From Opitutia bacterium UBA7397 (GTDB lineage Bacteria; Verrucomicrobiota; Verrucomicrobiia; Opitutales; UBA953), in NCBI GenBank assembly GCA_002470605.1, contig DKND01000045.1:1-21699 (forward strand): a stretch of 21,699 nt of DNA, written 5' to 3'. The position numbers and the translations under genes were made by a program. Below, in pieces: positions 12,781 through 20,704 of the stretch. Under the pieces are notes generated by a model. The model saw nothing but the letters and a program-made list of their open reading frames with translations. It did no database searches and was not told where the DNA came from. The number at the start of each line of letters is the position of its first letter. The stretch's first letter is position 1.

Positions 12781-13992
12781 TTACCCCTTCCGATTAGGTC
12801 GCACGTACACCGCTTGGACGACACTGATGTTCCGGTGCTCGAACGCCGCCTGACAATAACGGAAATACAAACGCCATTTCCGGATGAAGCGTTCGTCGAA
12901 CCCCATGCCGCGCACTTGGTCCAGTTTGCGCTCAAAGGCGTTGCACCACGCATCGAGCGTACGCGCATAGTCGGTTCCGAATTCTTCGAGGCGCTCCAAT
13001 TGGAAGCCGCTTTTCTGGGTCATGAGGTCGCCGACCCGGTTGATCGACAGGAGTAAGGATCCTGGGAAAATATGTTTCTGGATGAAGTCCACGCCATCGC
13101 GGAATTGCGCATAACGGCTGTCCGGGCACGTGATGTATTGGAAGGCGGCGATGCCGTCAGGCTTAAGCAATCGCCCAATCGACTCGCAGAAAGCGGGCAG
13201 GTATTTATGCCCGAGGGCTTCCATCATCTCGATGGAGACGCACTTATCGTAGCTTCCCTGATGGTCCCGGAAATCTTCCAGCCGCACGGAGATGCGATCC
13301 GCCAATCCCGCCGCTTTAATGCGCTCGATGGCCAGGTCGTGCTGGGCTTTGGAAATCGTCAGTGAGGTGACGCGGCATCCGTGTTTCTTGACGGCATGCA
13401 ACGCCCAGCCGCCCCAGCCGGTGCCGATCTCGATGACGTGGTCCGTGGGCTTGAGCTGCAGAAATTGGCAAAGGGCTTCGTTCTTGTTCGTCTGCGCTTC
13501 TTGGAGCGAGGCCGCGCCCTCCCAGCGAGCCGATGAATACATCATCGATGGGTCCAGGAAGAGCCGGAAGAAATCGTTGGAGACGTCGTAGTGCTCGGAA
13601 ATATTTCTCCGCACCGTTTTCTTGTCGTTTGGTCGCAACAGGTGGCCGATGCGATCCGCGATCCGGAACAGCCCGACGCCGACGGCCTTGCTTGCGGAGC
13701 CCGACATACCCGGGGTCTGGTCGATGTTCTCGATGAAGAAGCCGATGACGGCGTTGAGGTCCGGCGAATCCCATTCGCCTTCCATGTAGCCTTCGGTCAG
13801 GCCGATGTCCGCCGCGAGCATGATGCGCCGGAAGGCGTTATCGTCTGCAACCTCCAGACGGGCTCCGCCTTGGGCACGCGGATCGCCGAGCACGAGTTCG
13901 GTGCCTTCGGGCAGTCGGAGCGTGAGCCGGCCACACTTGAGCTTGGATAGTTCGTTTAGGACGAGTCGGCGGGCGAGGGTTGGTTTAGTCAT
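12781..13992 (-). CDS. Cyclopropane-fatty-acid-synthase-family SAM methyltransferase
   Basis: This 403-residue protein belongs to the family that transfers a methyl or methylene group from S-adenosylmethionine to a double bond in membrane phospholipid acyl chains. Seen are MYSSARWEG (151-159), the SAM-binding loop EIGTGWGGWA (188-197), SIEMMEALGHKY (253-264, with the conserved Glu258) and FQYITCPDSRY (284-294) leading into DFIQKHIFPG (302-311). Two residues that hold bicarbonate in characterised synthases look replaced: Cys by Ser (MYSS for YSCA) and His by Gln (FQYIT for LLHTI). The pattern is that of the COG2230 branch found with COG2907 and DUF1365 genes. It overlaps the DUF1365 gene by 8 bases. 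The exact product is not certain, so the symbol cfa is withheld. Confidence 0.9.
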   Translation of the reverse strand: MTKPTLARRLVLNELSKLKCGRLTLRLPEGTELVLGDPRAQGGARLEVADDNAFRRIMLAADIGLTEGYMEGEWDSPDLNAVIGFFIENIDQTPGMSGSASKAVGVGLFRIADRIGHLLRPNDKKTVRRNISEHYDVSNDFFRLFLDPSMMYSSARWEGAASLQEAQTNKNEALCQFLQLKPTDHVIEIGTGWGGWALHAVKKHGCRVTSLTISKAQHDLAIERIKAAGLADRISVRLEDFRDHQGSYDKCVSIEMMEALGHKYLPAFCESIGRLLKPDGIAAFQYITCPDSRYAQFRDGVDFIQKHIFPGSLLLSINRVGDLMTQKSGFQLERLEEFGTDYARTLDAWCNAFERKLDQVRGMGFDERFIRKWRLYFRYCQAAFEHRNISVVQAVYVRPNRKG

Positions 13993-14836
13993 GTCGGCCG
14001 GAAAGTTCGGAGGTGGGGTTGCGCAGGTTGCGTTGCCAAGGAATATCGGCCCCCTTCCGTCGGAACGGAAGTTTTTTTACCAACCACAGCCACGCGGCGT
14101 GCAGGTGGATGAGGGTGATGACTTTCAGGATCAGCAGCGGCATCTTGGCCGTTAGCCACAGCAGTCGCCCCTCCGTCAATGGCACCTGTCGGCCCGTCCA
14201 GGCGCTAATCAAGGTCTTCTGTCCGTCTTCATAATGGTCGACGGTCATGACGAGTCGTTCGTCCGGCAACCGGAGCGTGAATTCGAATTCGGTATCGAGC
14301 GCGGAAAACGGCGAGACGTAGAAACGCTTCGGGGTGCGCAGCTGTAGGTAAGTCTCACCGGCATTATCTTGCTTCAGGCAATTACTCCCGAGAAACCAAG
14401 CTTTGCGCTCGCCGAAGGTATTATGCACCTCCGCGATGCCGCTGACAAGTTTGCCGTCGCGGCTGATTAGATAAAACACGACGGGGTTATAAGATTTGCC
14501 GAACGCACGCGGCATCGCGACGAGCTGGACTTTGGCGTCCGGGGGGACGGGTTCGCCTTGCGCGCGACAGAAGGCCCGTACGCGCTCCGCCAACCTGTCG
14601 CCCGGTTTACCGAAATCTTGGGGCGTGCCTTCGGGTTTGAACATCTCCGCCGCGGGCAAGAAGTCCTGATCGCGGAATTGATAAGGGCGCCACGCGCCGC
14701 CGAGGAGAAGCCGGCCGCGGCCGAGCCGATCCCATTCTTCCAGGTCGACGGCAAAGGCGAACGCTCCATGCGTGAAATGATGCTGCTTCGGCCAAAGCCG
14801 GGCATGCATCACCGCCGCATCATAAAGTCGGGCCAT
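13985..14836 (-). CDS. DUF1365 family protein
   Basis: This 283-residue protein has the DUF1365 hallmarks HARLWPKQHHFTHGAF near the N-terminus, YNPVVFYLI in the middle and AEVHNTFGERKAWF after it. One hydrophobic segment lies near the C-terminus (about 233-255, WLTAKMPLLILKVITLIHLH). DUF1365 proteins are of unknown biochemical function, but their genes are regularly next to CFA-family methyltransferase and COG2907 flavoprotein genes, so a role in acyl-chain modification is inferred. It overlaps the downstream methyltransferase gene by 8 bases. The leader is pyrimidine-rich (TTCCTTTCCTTTCACTCTG). It is divergent from the GIDE-LemA gene across 128 bp. Confidence 0.9.
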   Translation of the reverse strand: MARLYDAAVMHARLWPKQHHFTHGAFAFAVDLEEWDRLGRGRLLLGGAWRPYQFRDQDFLPAAEMFKPEGTPQDFGKPGDRLAERVRAFCRAQGEPVPPDAKVQLVAMPRAFGKSYNPVVFYLISRDGKLVSGIAEVHNTFGERKAWFLGSNCLKQDNAGETYLQLRTPKRFYVSPFSALDTEFEFTLRLPDERLVMTVDHYEDGQKTLISAWTGRQVPLTEGRLLWLTAKMPLLILKVITLIHLHAAWLWLVKKLPFRRKGADIPWQRNLRNPTSELSGRHD

Positions 14837-14964
14837 CTTCCCCGCAGAGTGAAAGGAAAGGAACCCAGCGCAAGGCTCCCTTGGTTATAGCTCTTCGGGC
14901 TCTTGCCAATCCCAGCCCATTGGGCATAAGAAGTCCTGTGGTCTTATTAAGTTCACCGAATGAT

Positions 14965-16239
14965 ATGGCTGGGGTCGTGGCCTTGGTTTCCTTCGTCTTT
15001 TTATTGTTCTCTCTGCATTTCGAGCGCAAACGCCGCCTGCTTGACGATACCCCGGTCAGCAAGGCCCTCGGGGTCTTCATCGGTGAGGTCGAACTCGAAG
15101 GGGTCTGCCACCTGGAGAAGCCCCTGACCGGCTACCTCTCTCGGCTGCCCTGTATCATGTACGAATGGTCCATCTCCGAGCATTGGGAGCGCGAGGAAGA
15201 GGAAGAGTATGTCGATGATAAAGGCCAGCGGAAGACCCGCATGGTGACGCGTTACGGCTGGGACGTCATCGCCAGTGGCGGCAAGCGCAGCGGTTTCTAC
15301 ATGCGCGACGAAACGGGTTACGTCTGGGTCAATCCGGAGGGCGCAAAGATCGAAATGAACAGTCTCTTCAACGAGGAATTCACCCGCGGCGACAAGTTCT
15401 ACTATGCGCGCGGTCTTCCCGATGCCGTCGAAGGCTCGACGGGCGAACGCAGTTTCCATGAGGAGGGTATCGCGGTGGGTACGCAGCTTTTCGTTCGTGG
15501 CCGCGCCAGCGAACGCCCCGATATCGTCGCCGCGCAGATCAAGCAGGAAGATAAGACGGAAATATTCATCATCACGCCGCGGACCGAAAAGGAATTAAGC
15601 GATGGCGGGGGCACCGCCTTCGTCTCGTTCGGCGTACTGGGTGGCTTTTGTGCGTTTGCCACCGGCGCCGGCGCGGGCTTCGTCGAGGGAACCTCGGCCA
15701 GCCAAGCCTTCCGATATTTCTGCCTGTTCTTCCCCGTGGTGCTCTACCTGGGTGCGTTCGCCGTCGGCTGGACCTGGATGGTCTTCAACAGTCTCGTCGG
15801 CGTCCGGCAACGGGTCTATCAGGCTTATTCTCTCGTCGATGTGCAACTCAAGCGCCGCGCCGAACTAATCCCTCGTCTGGCCGCATGCCTGGAAGGCTAT
15901 CGTCAACACGAAGCCACGGTGCTCGAAGCGATCGCCCGTTTGCGCGCCCAAGCCGGCTCCGGCCATGTCGAGGCGATGACGCCGATGCTACTCGCGGTCG
16001 TCGAACGTTATCCCGAACTCAAGGCGATGGAATCCTTTAGCTCCCTCAATACGCACCTGATCGAGACCGAACAGCGTATCCTGCTCGCGCGTAATTATTA
16101 CAATAGCTGCGTGACGTTTTATAATACGCGGCTGCAGCGTATTCCGGATCGGTATGTGGCTGGTATCGTGGAGATGCAGCCCGCCGAACTGTTCCGCGCC
16201 GAGGGCTTTGAGCGCGTAGTCCCGGCCTTGAAGTTCTGA
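14965..16239 (+). CDS. GIDE-domain/LemA-domain fusion membrane protein
   Basis: I read this 424-residue protein as two known modules in one chain. An N-terminal membrane segment (about 3-17) is followed by a GIDE/BAM-like domain (about 35-205, including LSRLPCIMYEWSISEHW), as in MULAN-type proteins. Two membrane segments follow (about 214-236 and 251-277), then a LemA domain (277-422) with VDVQLKRRAELIPRL, YPELKAMESFSSLN, ETEQRILLARNYYN and a final AEGFERV. In MULAN a RING finger takes the C-terminal place; here it is LemA. Function is unknown for both modules in bacteria; LemA proteins are linked to membrane stress in some species. The ATG at 14965 is chosen because the upstream open frame is not protein-like. 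It converges on the COG2907 gene with no gap. Confidence 0.85.
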   Translation: MAGVVALVSFVFLLFSLHFERKRRLLDDTPVSKALGVFIGEVELEGVCHLEKPLTGYLSRLPCIMYEWSISEHWEREEEEEYVDDKGQRKTRMVTRYGWDVIASGGKRSGFYMRDETGYVWVNPEGAKIEMNSLFNEEFTRGDKFYYARGLPDAVEGSTGERSFHEEGIAVGTQLFVRGRASERPDIVAAQIKQEDKTEIFIITPRTEKELSDGGGTAFVSFGVLGGFCAFATGAGAGFVEGTSASQAFRYFCLFFPVVLYLGAFAVGWTWMVFNSLVGVRQRVYQAYSLVDVQLKRRAELIPRLAACLEGYRQHEATVLEAIARLRAQAGSGHVEAMTPMLLAVVERYPELKAMESFSSLNTHLIETEQRILLARNYYNSCVTFYNTRLQRIPDRYVAGIVEMQPAELFRAEGFERVVPALKF

Positions 16240-17517
16240 TCAGGCCGCCCAAGCGTCGCGACCGAGTAGCTGCGAGCAGAGGCGATGCGCCGACCAGATG
16301 CCATCCTCGTGGAAGCCGTAGCGCTGCCAAGCGCCGGTGAAATGTACGCGGGAGCCAGCTCTTTCGTTGAGCTTTGCAATCTCCGCCTGAGCCGCGACGG
16401 CTTCGAGCGAGAAGAGCGGGTGTTCGACGGGGATACTGCGGATGATCTTGGCGGGGTCGACTTGCTCGGGGTGATTAATCGTCACCACGAAATCCCCTTT
16501 GTCCGTCAGGCCCTGTAAGGAGTTCATCCAGTAGTGCGTCGAGGTCGCCAGGTCGCCATCCTTGGCCCAGGTCCGATAGTTCCACGACGAACGGGCCTTC
16601 ACGGTCTTGGGCAAGGGACTCATGTCGGTGTGCACGACGGCCACGTTCTGGTTATAGGAAAAGGCTCCCAGCAGTCGGCGCTCTTCGGCGTCGGCGTCCG
16701 GCAATAAGCCCAAGGTGTGGTTCGCATGCGTGGCCAAAATGACGCGGTCAAAGCGCTCTTCGCCGGCAGCGGTGGCGACCATGACTTTTTCGCCCTCACG
16801 ACGTACGGCGGTGACGCCATGGCCGAAACGGAAATCACCCGGGTATTTTTGCAGCAAGGCTGCGACGTAAGTCCGCGAGCCGCCCTCAAGTGTCAGCCAC
16901 TGATGCTGGGTATCCAGTCCGAGGAAGCCGTGGTTGTGGAAGAAACGCATCAACGCGGCGGCGGGGAAGCCGAGCATCTTCTCCGCGGGCGTTGACCAAA
17001 CGGCCGCAGACATAGGAATGAGGTAGAGGCTTAAAAAATCTTCCCCGAGATTTTTCTGCGCACACCAGTCGCGCAACGAAGTCGTCTCGGCGGCCGAGGT
17101 CTGCCATTCGGTCTTCGCCAAGGTATTAAACTTATTGATCTGCAGCAGGAGCTTCCAGAAGCGGAGGCTGAAAAGGTTCTTCCGTTGCGCGAAGAGGTGA
17201 TTGAACGAAGATCCGCACCACTCCAGTCCGCTAGGGTCGTGGCGCACCGCAAACGACATGGTGGTGGGTTTTATCCGGACGCCGAGCTCCTTGAAGAGGC
17301 GGCAAAGGTGAGGGTAGGTGACTTCGTTGAAGACCATGAACCCGGTGTCCATCGGCAGCGGCCGCCCCGTGCCGGGCTCGCTGACGTCGATGGTGTGGGC
17401 ATGACCCCCGGGCCGCCGATCTTCGTCGAAGAGGGTGACGTCGTGGTGCCGCGACAGAAAGCGGACGCAACCTAGGCCGCTGATCCCGGAGCCGATGATG
17501 GCGATGCGTTCACGCAC
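16240..17517 (-). CDS. COG2907-type FAD/NAD(P)-binding oxidoreductase
   Basis: This 425-residue flavoprotein of the amine-oxidase superfamily begins with the dinucleotide-binding motif IAIIGSGISGLG (5-16) and a conserved follow-on FDEDRRPGGHAHT (30-42). MDTGFMVFNEVTYPHL (about 56-71) is typical of this branch, as is ILATHANHTLGLL further on. No signal peptide or clear membrane segment is present. Related domains are fused to CFA synthase in plants and lie beside it in many bacteria, so it probably acts with the methyltransferase or desaturase on acyl chains; the reaction is not established. It overlaps the upstream desaturase gene by 8 bases. Its stop codon abuts that of the convergent GIDE-LemA gene, the two forming TGATCA. 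Confidence 0.9.
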   Translation of the reverse strand: MRERIAIIGSGISGLGCVRFLSRHHDVTLFDEDRRPGGHAHTIDVSEPGTGRPLPMDTGFMVFNEVTYPHLCRLFKELGVRIKPTTMSFAVRHDPSGLEWCGSSFNHLFAQRKNLFSLRFWKLLLQINKFNTLAKTEWQTSAAETTSLRDWCAQKNLGEDFLSLYLIPMSAAVWSTPAEKMLGFPAAALMRFFHNHGFLGLDTQHQWLTLEGGSRTYVAALLQKYPGDFRFGHGVTAVRREGEKVMVATAAGEERFDRVILATHANHTLGLLPDADAEERRLLGAFSYNQNVAVVHTDMSPLPKTVKARSSWNYRTWAKDGDLATSTHYWMNSLQGLTDKGDFVVTINHPEQVDPAKIIRSIPVEHPLFSLEAVAAQAEIAKLNERAGSRVHFTGAWQRYGFHEDGIWSAHRLCSQLLGRDAWAA

Positions 17518-18487
17518 GTCCGGCTGCTTCCGACTTCGTCCGCTCCGCTTGCTCGTAAACCCAAGCGGGCACAGGTTTGAGTCCCCAGATTAGGCCAGTC
17601 CACGACATGATTTTCAGCAAATAATAAGTCGGATCAAATTCCCACCAGTAGAATCCCTGGCGAACGGTGGCCTGATAATGGTGGTGATTGTTGTGCCATC
17701 CTTCACCGAGCGTGATGAGCGTCAGGATCAGTGAGTTCCGTGACTCGTCTTCGGTGTCCTTGAAGCGCTTAGACCCAAAAACGTGCGCCAGCGAATTGAT
17801 GCAACCCGTACCATGGAAAAGCACGACGGTGGAGATGATGCCCCAAATGAGCATCTGCGCCCCAGAGGTTGCATAACCTTGGGCCGCCAGCAACGCGCCG
17901 ATGCCATATAGGCTTAATCCAGAAAGAATCGGAATCAGGGTGTCGTAACGGTTCAGGAAGACGAGTTCCGGATACTTCGCGAGATCAGCGATCTTGGAAT
18001 AATCCGTTGGGAAGTTCTTCTTGCTCGTGATCCAGCCGATGTGCGACCACCAGAAGCCGTCTACGACGGGCGAATGCTTGTCTTCTTCTTCGTCGGAATG
18101 CTGATGGTGATGGCGATGGGTGTAGGCCCACCAGAGCGCCCCCCGTTGGACTGCCATGGCCGTCCAAAGCGCCATGATGAATTGGAACGCCCGCGAGGTG
18201 GAGTAGGTCTTATGCGAAAAATAGCGGTGCAGGAAACCGGTGATGGAAAACATCCGGAAAAAATAAAGGCCGACAGCGGTCCATACCGCGATGGAGCTCG
18301 CGCCGACCCAGATGACGCCGAAGCAAGCGAGGTGCAAGATGACGAACGGGATGCAACGCGGCCAATCCACTTCCTTAGGGCTTTCCCGAAGTTTGTCGGC
18401 GCCTTCCGGGATATAATCGGAATCGAACCAGCGGATTAGGGAGCGAAAGAAGCCGCCCTGGGGCTGATGGGTCGGGGTTGCGGGCAT
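17510..18487 (-). CDS. Fatty acid desaturase, second copy
   Basis: This 325-residue integral membrane di-iron desaturase has boxes HRYFSH (87-92), HRHHH (124-128) and HNNHH (265-269), plus NSLAHVFGSKRF (231-242). Hydrophobic pairs lie at about 46-66, 67-83, 102-112, 182-200 and 211-225. It resembles bacterial delta-9 acyl-lipid or acyl-CoA desaturases and is distinct from the one at 7877-9064; it lacks that protein's helical tail. Its reading frame overlaps the COG2907 gene by 8 bases, so the two are probably coupled and could act on the same acyl chain. It is the first gene on this side of the 124-bp divergent region shared with the ECF sigma operon. The ATG at 18487 has no Shine-Dalgarno. 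Confidence 0.93.
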   Translation of the reverse strand: MPATPTHQPQGGFFRSLIRWFDSDYIPEGADKLRESPKEVDWPRCIPFVILHLACFGVIWVGASSIAVWTAVGLYFFRMFSITGFLHRYFSHKTYSTSRAFQFIMALWTAMAVQRGALWWAYTHRHHHQHSDEEEDKHSPVVDGFWWSHIGWITSKKNFPTDYSKIADLAKYPELVFLNRYDTLIPILSGLSLYGIGALLAAQGYATSGAQMLIWGIISTVVLFHGTGCINSLAHVFGSKRFKDTEDESRNSLILTLITLGEGWHNNHHHYQATVRQGFYWWEFDPTYYLLKIMSWTGLIWGLKPVPAWVYEQAERTKSEAAGRA

Positions 18488-18529
18488 ATATTGGGCAGTT
18501 AGAGGGCACTTTTTACGTTCGCAACTGCT

Positions 18530-18557
18530 TTGACGCTTTTGTCTTTGGTCTTAAAAT
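18530..18557 (+). promoter_or_regulatory. Candidate sigma-70-type promoter for the ECF sigma operon
   Basis: TTGACG (18530-18535) and TAAAAT (18552-18557) are spaced by 16 bases and point toward the sigma gene at 18612, predicting a leader of about 48 bases. This is the best housekeeping-type promoter I can see in the window. It also lies in the 124-bp region upstream of the desaturase on the other strand. Experimental start-site data would be needed to confirm it. Confidence 0.5.
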
Positions 18558-18611
18558 GCTGGCAGAAGGGTAGACAAACGCTCCGACCCTCGACGCTCTC
18601 TTATTATCCTG

Positions 18612-19115
18612 ATGTCCGATGCCCACTCCGAGCAAGATTGGCGGGCCTGGTTTGCCGAACACGGCGCCCGGCTCCGACTCGTCGCACGGCAGTGGACCCG
18701 TTGCGAGGCCGATGCCGATGATGTCGTTCAGGAGGCATTTGTGCGTTTTTGGAAACATCAACGTCACTTACCCGGCAATCCAAACGCGCTGGTGATCACT
18801 TCCATCCGCCGCGCCGCACTCGACCTTCTACGGCGTTCTGACCGGCGGACGGTCCGCGAACGCGCCGTCGCCGCCGACGCCGATGTCGCCGAGTGGTTCG
18901 AGCCCGAAGCCGACCCGCGGTTGCAGGCACTCGCGAATTCCTTGCCGTCCCTGTCCGCCGAACAACGCGAGGTGGTCGTCTTAAAAATCTGGGGCGACCT
19001 GACTTTTGATCAGATCGGCGAACAGCTGGAAATCTCCCCCAACACCGCCGCCTCGCGCTGGCGCTACGCCATGGACGCCTTGCGCAAGCTCATCACCGCC
19101 CGAACTTATGAATGA
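18612..19115 (+). CDS. ECF-type RNA polymerase sigma factor
   Basis: This 167-residue protein has only sigma regions 2 and 4, which defines an extracytoplasmic-function sigma factor that directs RNA polymerase to a stress regulon. Region 2 includes CEADADDVVQEAFVRFWKHQ (31-50). Region 4 spans about 113-162, with LSAEQREVVVLKIWGDLTFD and a helix-turn-helix around IGEQLEISPNTAASRWRYAM. The linker is short. Its stop codon overlaps the next start in ATGAATGA (8 bases), which suggests translational coupling to the putative anti-sigma gene. It is divergent from the second desaturase, and lipid-remodelling genes are known targets of ECF factors in other phyla (for example RpoE-ChrR in Rhodobacter). 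Regulation here is inferred from position only. Confidence 0.92.
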   Translation: MSDAHSEQDWRAWFAEHGARLRLVARQWTRCEADADDVVQEAFVRFWKHQRHLPGNPNALVITSIRRAALDLLRRSDRRTVRERAVAADADVAEWFEPEADPRLQALANSLPSLSAEQREVVVLKIWGDLTFDQIGEQLEISPNTAASRWRYAMDALRKLITARTYE

Positions 19116-19527
19116 ATCCGATTCCGAACTAGAAAACGCCTTGGCCAGTCTGCGCCCACGCCCGCCTGGTCCCGCCTTGGTGCAAGGTATCGCCCGCGAG
19201 CTCGACGCGCCGTCCTCCCGCCGTGGCGTCATCATCGCCTGGACGTCAGGGCTCTCCGCCTTGGCCGCCGCCGGCGCTGCGGTCTTCCTTATGTTGGCCT
19301 CGGCACGTTCGCCCCAAGGCCCGTCTTACGAACTCGTTCGCGCCGAGCAATCGCCTGCGGCCATGCAGCTCCTGTCGCCGGTGCAATTGCAAGACGGCTC
19401 CTACGCCCGCCCGGTGCGCGTCCATTGGGAAAATACCACGCGCTGGGAAGATCCGCGCACGCATGCCCGGCTGATCAACTATCGCCCCAATGAGCACTTC
19501 GCGCTGCTGCCCTTGGAAACTTATTAA
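19108..19527 (+). CDS. Small one-TM protein, putative anti-sigma factor
   Basis: This 139-residue protein has an N-terminal cytoplasmic stretch (1-40, MNESDSELENALASLRPRPP), one membrane segment at about 41-65 (VIIAWTSGLSALAAAGAAVF), and a C-terminal ~75-residue periplasmic part. No anti-sigma domain or zinc motif (HxxxCxxC) is visible, so the role rests on topology and gene order: it starts inside the stop codon of the ECF sigma gene. The C-terminal part, with VHWENTTRWEDPRTHARLINYRPNEH, resembles no domain I know. The frame is open upstream, but the ATG at 19108 fits the coupled overlap. It is probably encoded in one transcript with the PDZ gene that follows 68 bases later. Confidence 0.72.
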   Translation: MNESDSELENALASLRPRPPGPALVQGIARELDAPSSRRGVIIAWTSGLSALAAAGAAVFLMLASARSPQGPSYELVRAEQSPAAMQLLSPVQLQDGSYARPVRVHWENTTRWEDPRTHARLINYRPNEHFALLPLETY

Positions 19528-19595
19528 TCATAAACAAATCCCCCGTCGTCCGACGCTCTTCTGTTGTACCCACCTCCACCGCTGAAATTTTAGCC

Positions 19596-20630
19596 ATGAA
19601 CTCCCTGCGCCAAATTCCTCTCCACATGCTCTTCCTCGCCGGCTTGGTCGCGCCGCTGGCGGCGCAAGCAAAGAAGTCCGATAAATCCGCTCCGGCGGCC
19701 GTCGATGCCAGCTCCTCCGGTGTCGCCTACGCCGGCCTCAATGTCGGCGCGCTTTCCGCTCAGACCCGCGCCGGTTTATCGCCCGCGGTGCCCGCCGGCT
19801 TGGGCATCCTTGTCGGTTTTGTCGATCCAGCCGGCCCGGCCGTCAATCACATCGAGGAAGGCGATGTGCTCACGCGGCTTAACGATCAAGTCTTGGTGAA
19901 CAACGAGCAGTTCCGCACTTTAATCCAGATGCGCAAACCCGGCGATGTCGTAAAACTCACGGTCGTCCGCGGCGAAGAAATGAAAGTGGTCTCCTTGAAG
20001 CTTGGCGAGCGCCAGGTGCTGAAATCGACCGAATCTTCTCTCCGCGCGGGTACGGCTCGCAGCCGCGCCAAGCTGAACGATCAAGGCTCCGAGTTGGTCG
20101 AGCCCAATGGCACGGTGACCGAAATCGGGCCCGGCAGCGTGGTGATCATCGGCCCGAACCACGGCCTGCCGCCCGAGGTTTTGAAGCGCCTCGAAGAGAT
20201 GCGCTCCCGCGGCCTGATGCTCCCCGGTAACCCTTTTACAACTAATCCTTCCCCGGCCGACGCCGATGAAATCGCCCCGCCGGCCTCTACCGGTGCCCAA
20301 CGTTCGATGGCGAAATCTTTTTCGTTTAACTTCGGCTCCGGGGTGACTTCCTCTTCCAGTTCTATCGCGACGGATGCCCAAGGCTCCGTTTCCTTGGAAG
20401 AAAAAGACGGCAAGAAACACGCCCTCATCAAGGACGCGAACGGGCAGGTTGTTTTTGACGGCGAGGTGACGACCGAAGCCCAGCGGGCGGCGATGCCCGA
20501 AGAGGCGCGTCGCCGTCTCAAACTCGTCGACGGTACTTTTTCGGTCCCGGGCTTATCTTCACCCCCCGCCGCCGAAGATGCCGCCCCGGTGAAACCGAAG
20601 AAAAAACTCAACCCCAAGGAAGGCGCTTAA
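19596..20630 (+). CDS. Secreted PDZ-domain protein
   Basis: This 344-residue protein begins with a cleavable signal peptide (about 1-25, ending in AAQA). A PDZ domain spans about 45-150, with GVAYAGLNVGALSAQTRAGL, PAGPAVNHIEEGDVLTRLND and KPGDVVKLTVVRGEE. No protease domain is attached, in contrast to HtrA or RseP. The rest is low complexity (about 155-250) and then a small region, KDGKKHALIKDANGQVVFDG, and a lysine-rich C-terminus. It may bind C-terminal peptides of envelope proteins, and its place behind an ECF sigma/putative anti-sigma pair hints at envelope sensing. That link is inference. A strong terminator follows 34 bases after the stop codon. No Shine-Dalgarno precedes the ATG. Confidence 0.85.
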   Translation: MNSLRQIPLHMLFLAGLVAPLAAQAKKSDKSAPAAVDASSSGVAYAGLNVGALSAQTRAGLSPAVPAGLGILVGFVDPAGPAVNHIEEGDVLTRLNDQVLVNNEQFRTLIQMRKPGDVVKLTVVRGEEMKVVSLKLGERQVLKSTESSLRAGTARSRAKLNDQGSELVEPNGTVTEIGPGSVVIIGPNHGLPPEVLKRLEEMRSRGLMLPGNPFTTNPSPADADEIAPPASTGAQRSMAKSFSFNFGSGVTSSSSSIATDAQGSVSLEEKDGKKHALIKDANGQVVFDGEVTTEAQRAAMPEEARRRLKLVDGTFSVPGLSSPPAAEDAAPVKPKKKLNPKEGA

Positions 20631-20663
20631 ATTTAGTGTTAGGTTTAGGGTAGGTTATGCAAC

Positions 20664-20694
20664 GAAGGCCTCCCGGGTGGGAGGCCTTCTTCTT
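20664..20694 (+). terminator. Rho-independent terminator after the sigma/PDZ operon
   Basis: A perfect 11-bp stem, GAAGGCCTCCC (20664-20674) with GGGAGGCCTTC (20679-20689), has loop GGGT and is followed by TTCTT. It lies between the convergent PDZ and YHYH genes. The U-tract is on the plus-strand side, so it serves the PDZ gene best, but the stem could act on both strands. Confidence 0.85.
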
Positions 20695-20704
20695 GCCTAT
20701 AGAT

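Noticed and set aside
18523..18547. ECF-type promoter (AAC...GTC) driving the sigma gene
   Set aside because: The spacing between AAC and GTC is too short for known ECF promoters; the overlapping TTGACG/TAAAAT pair fits better.
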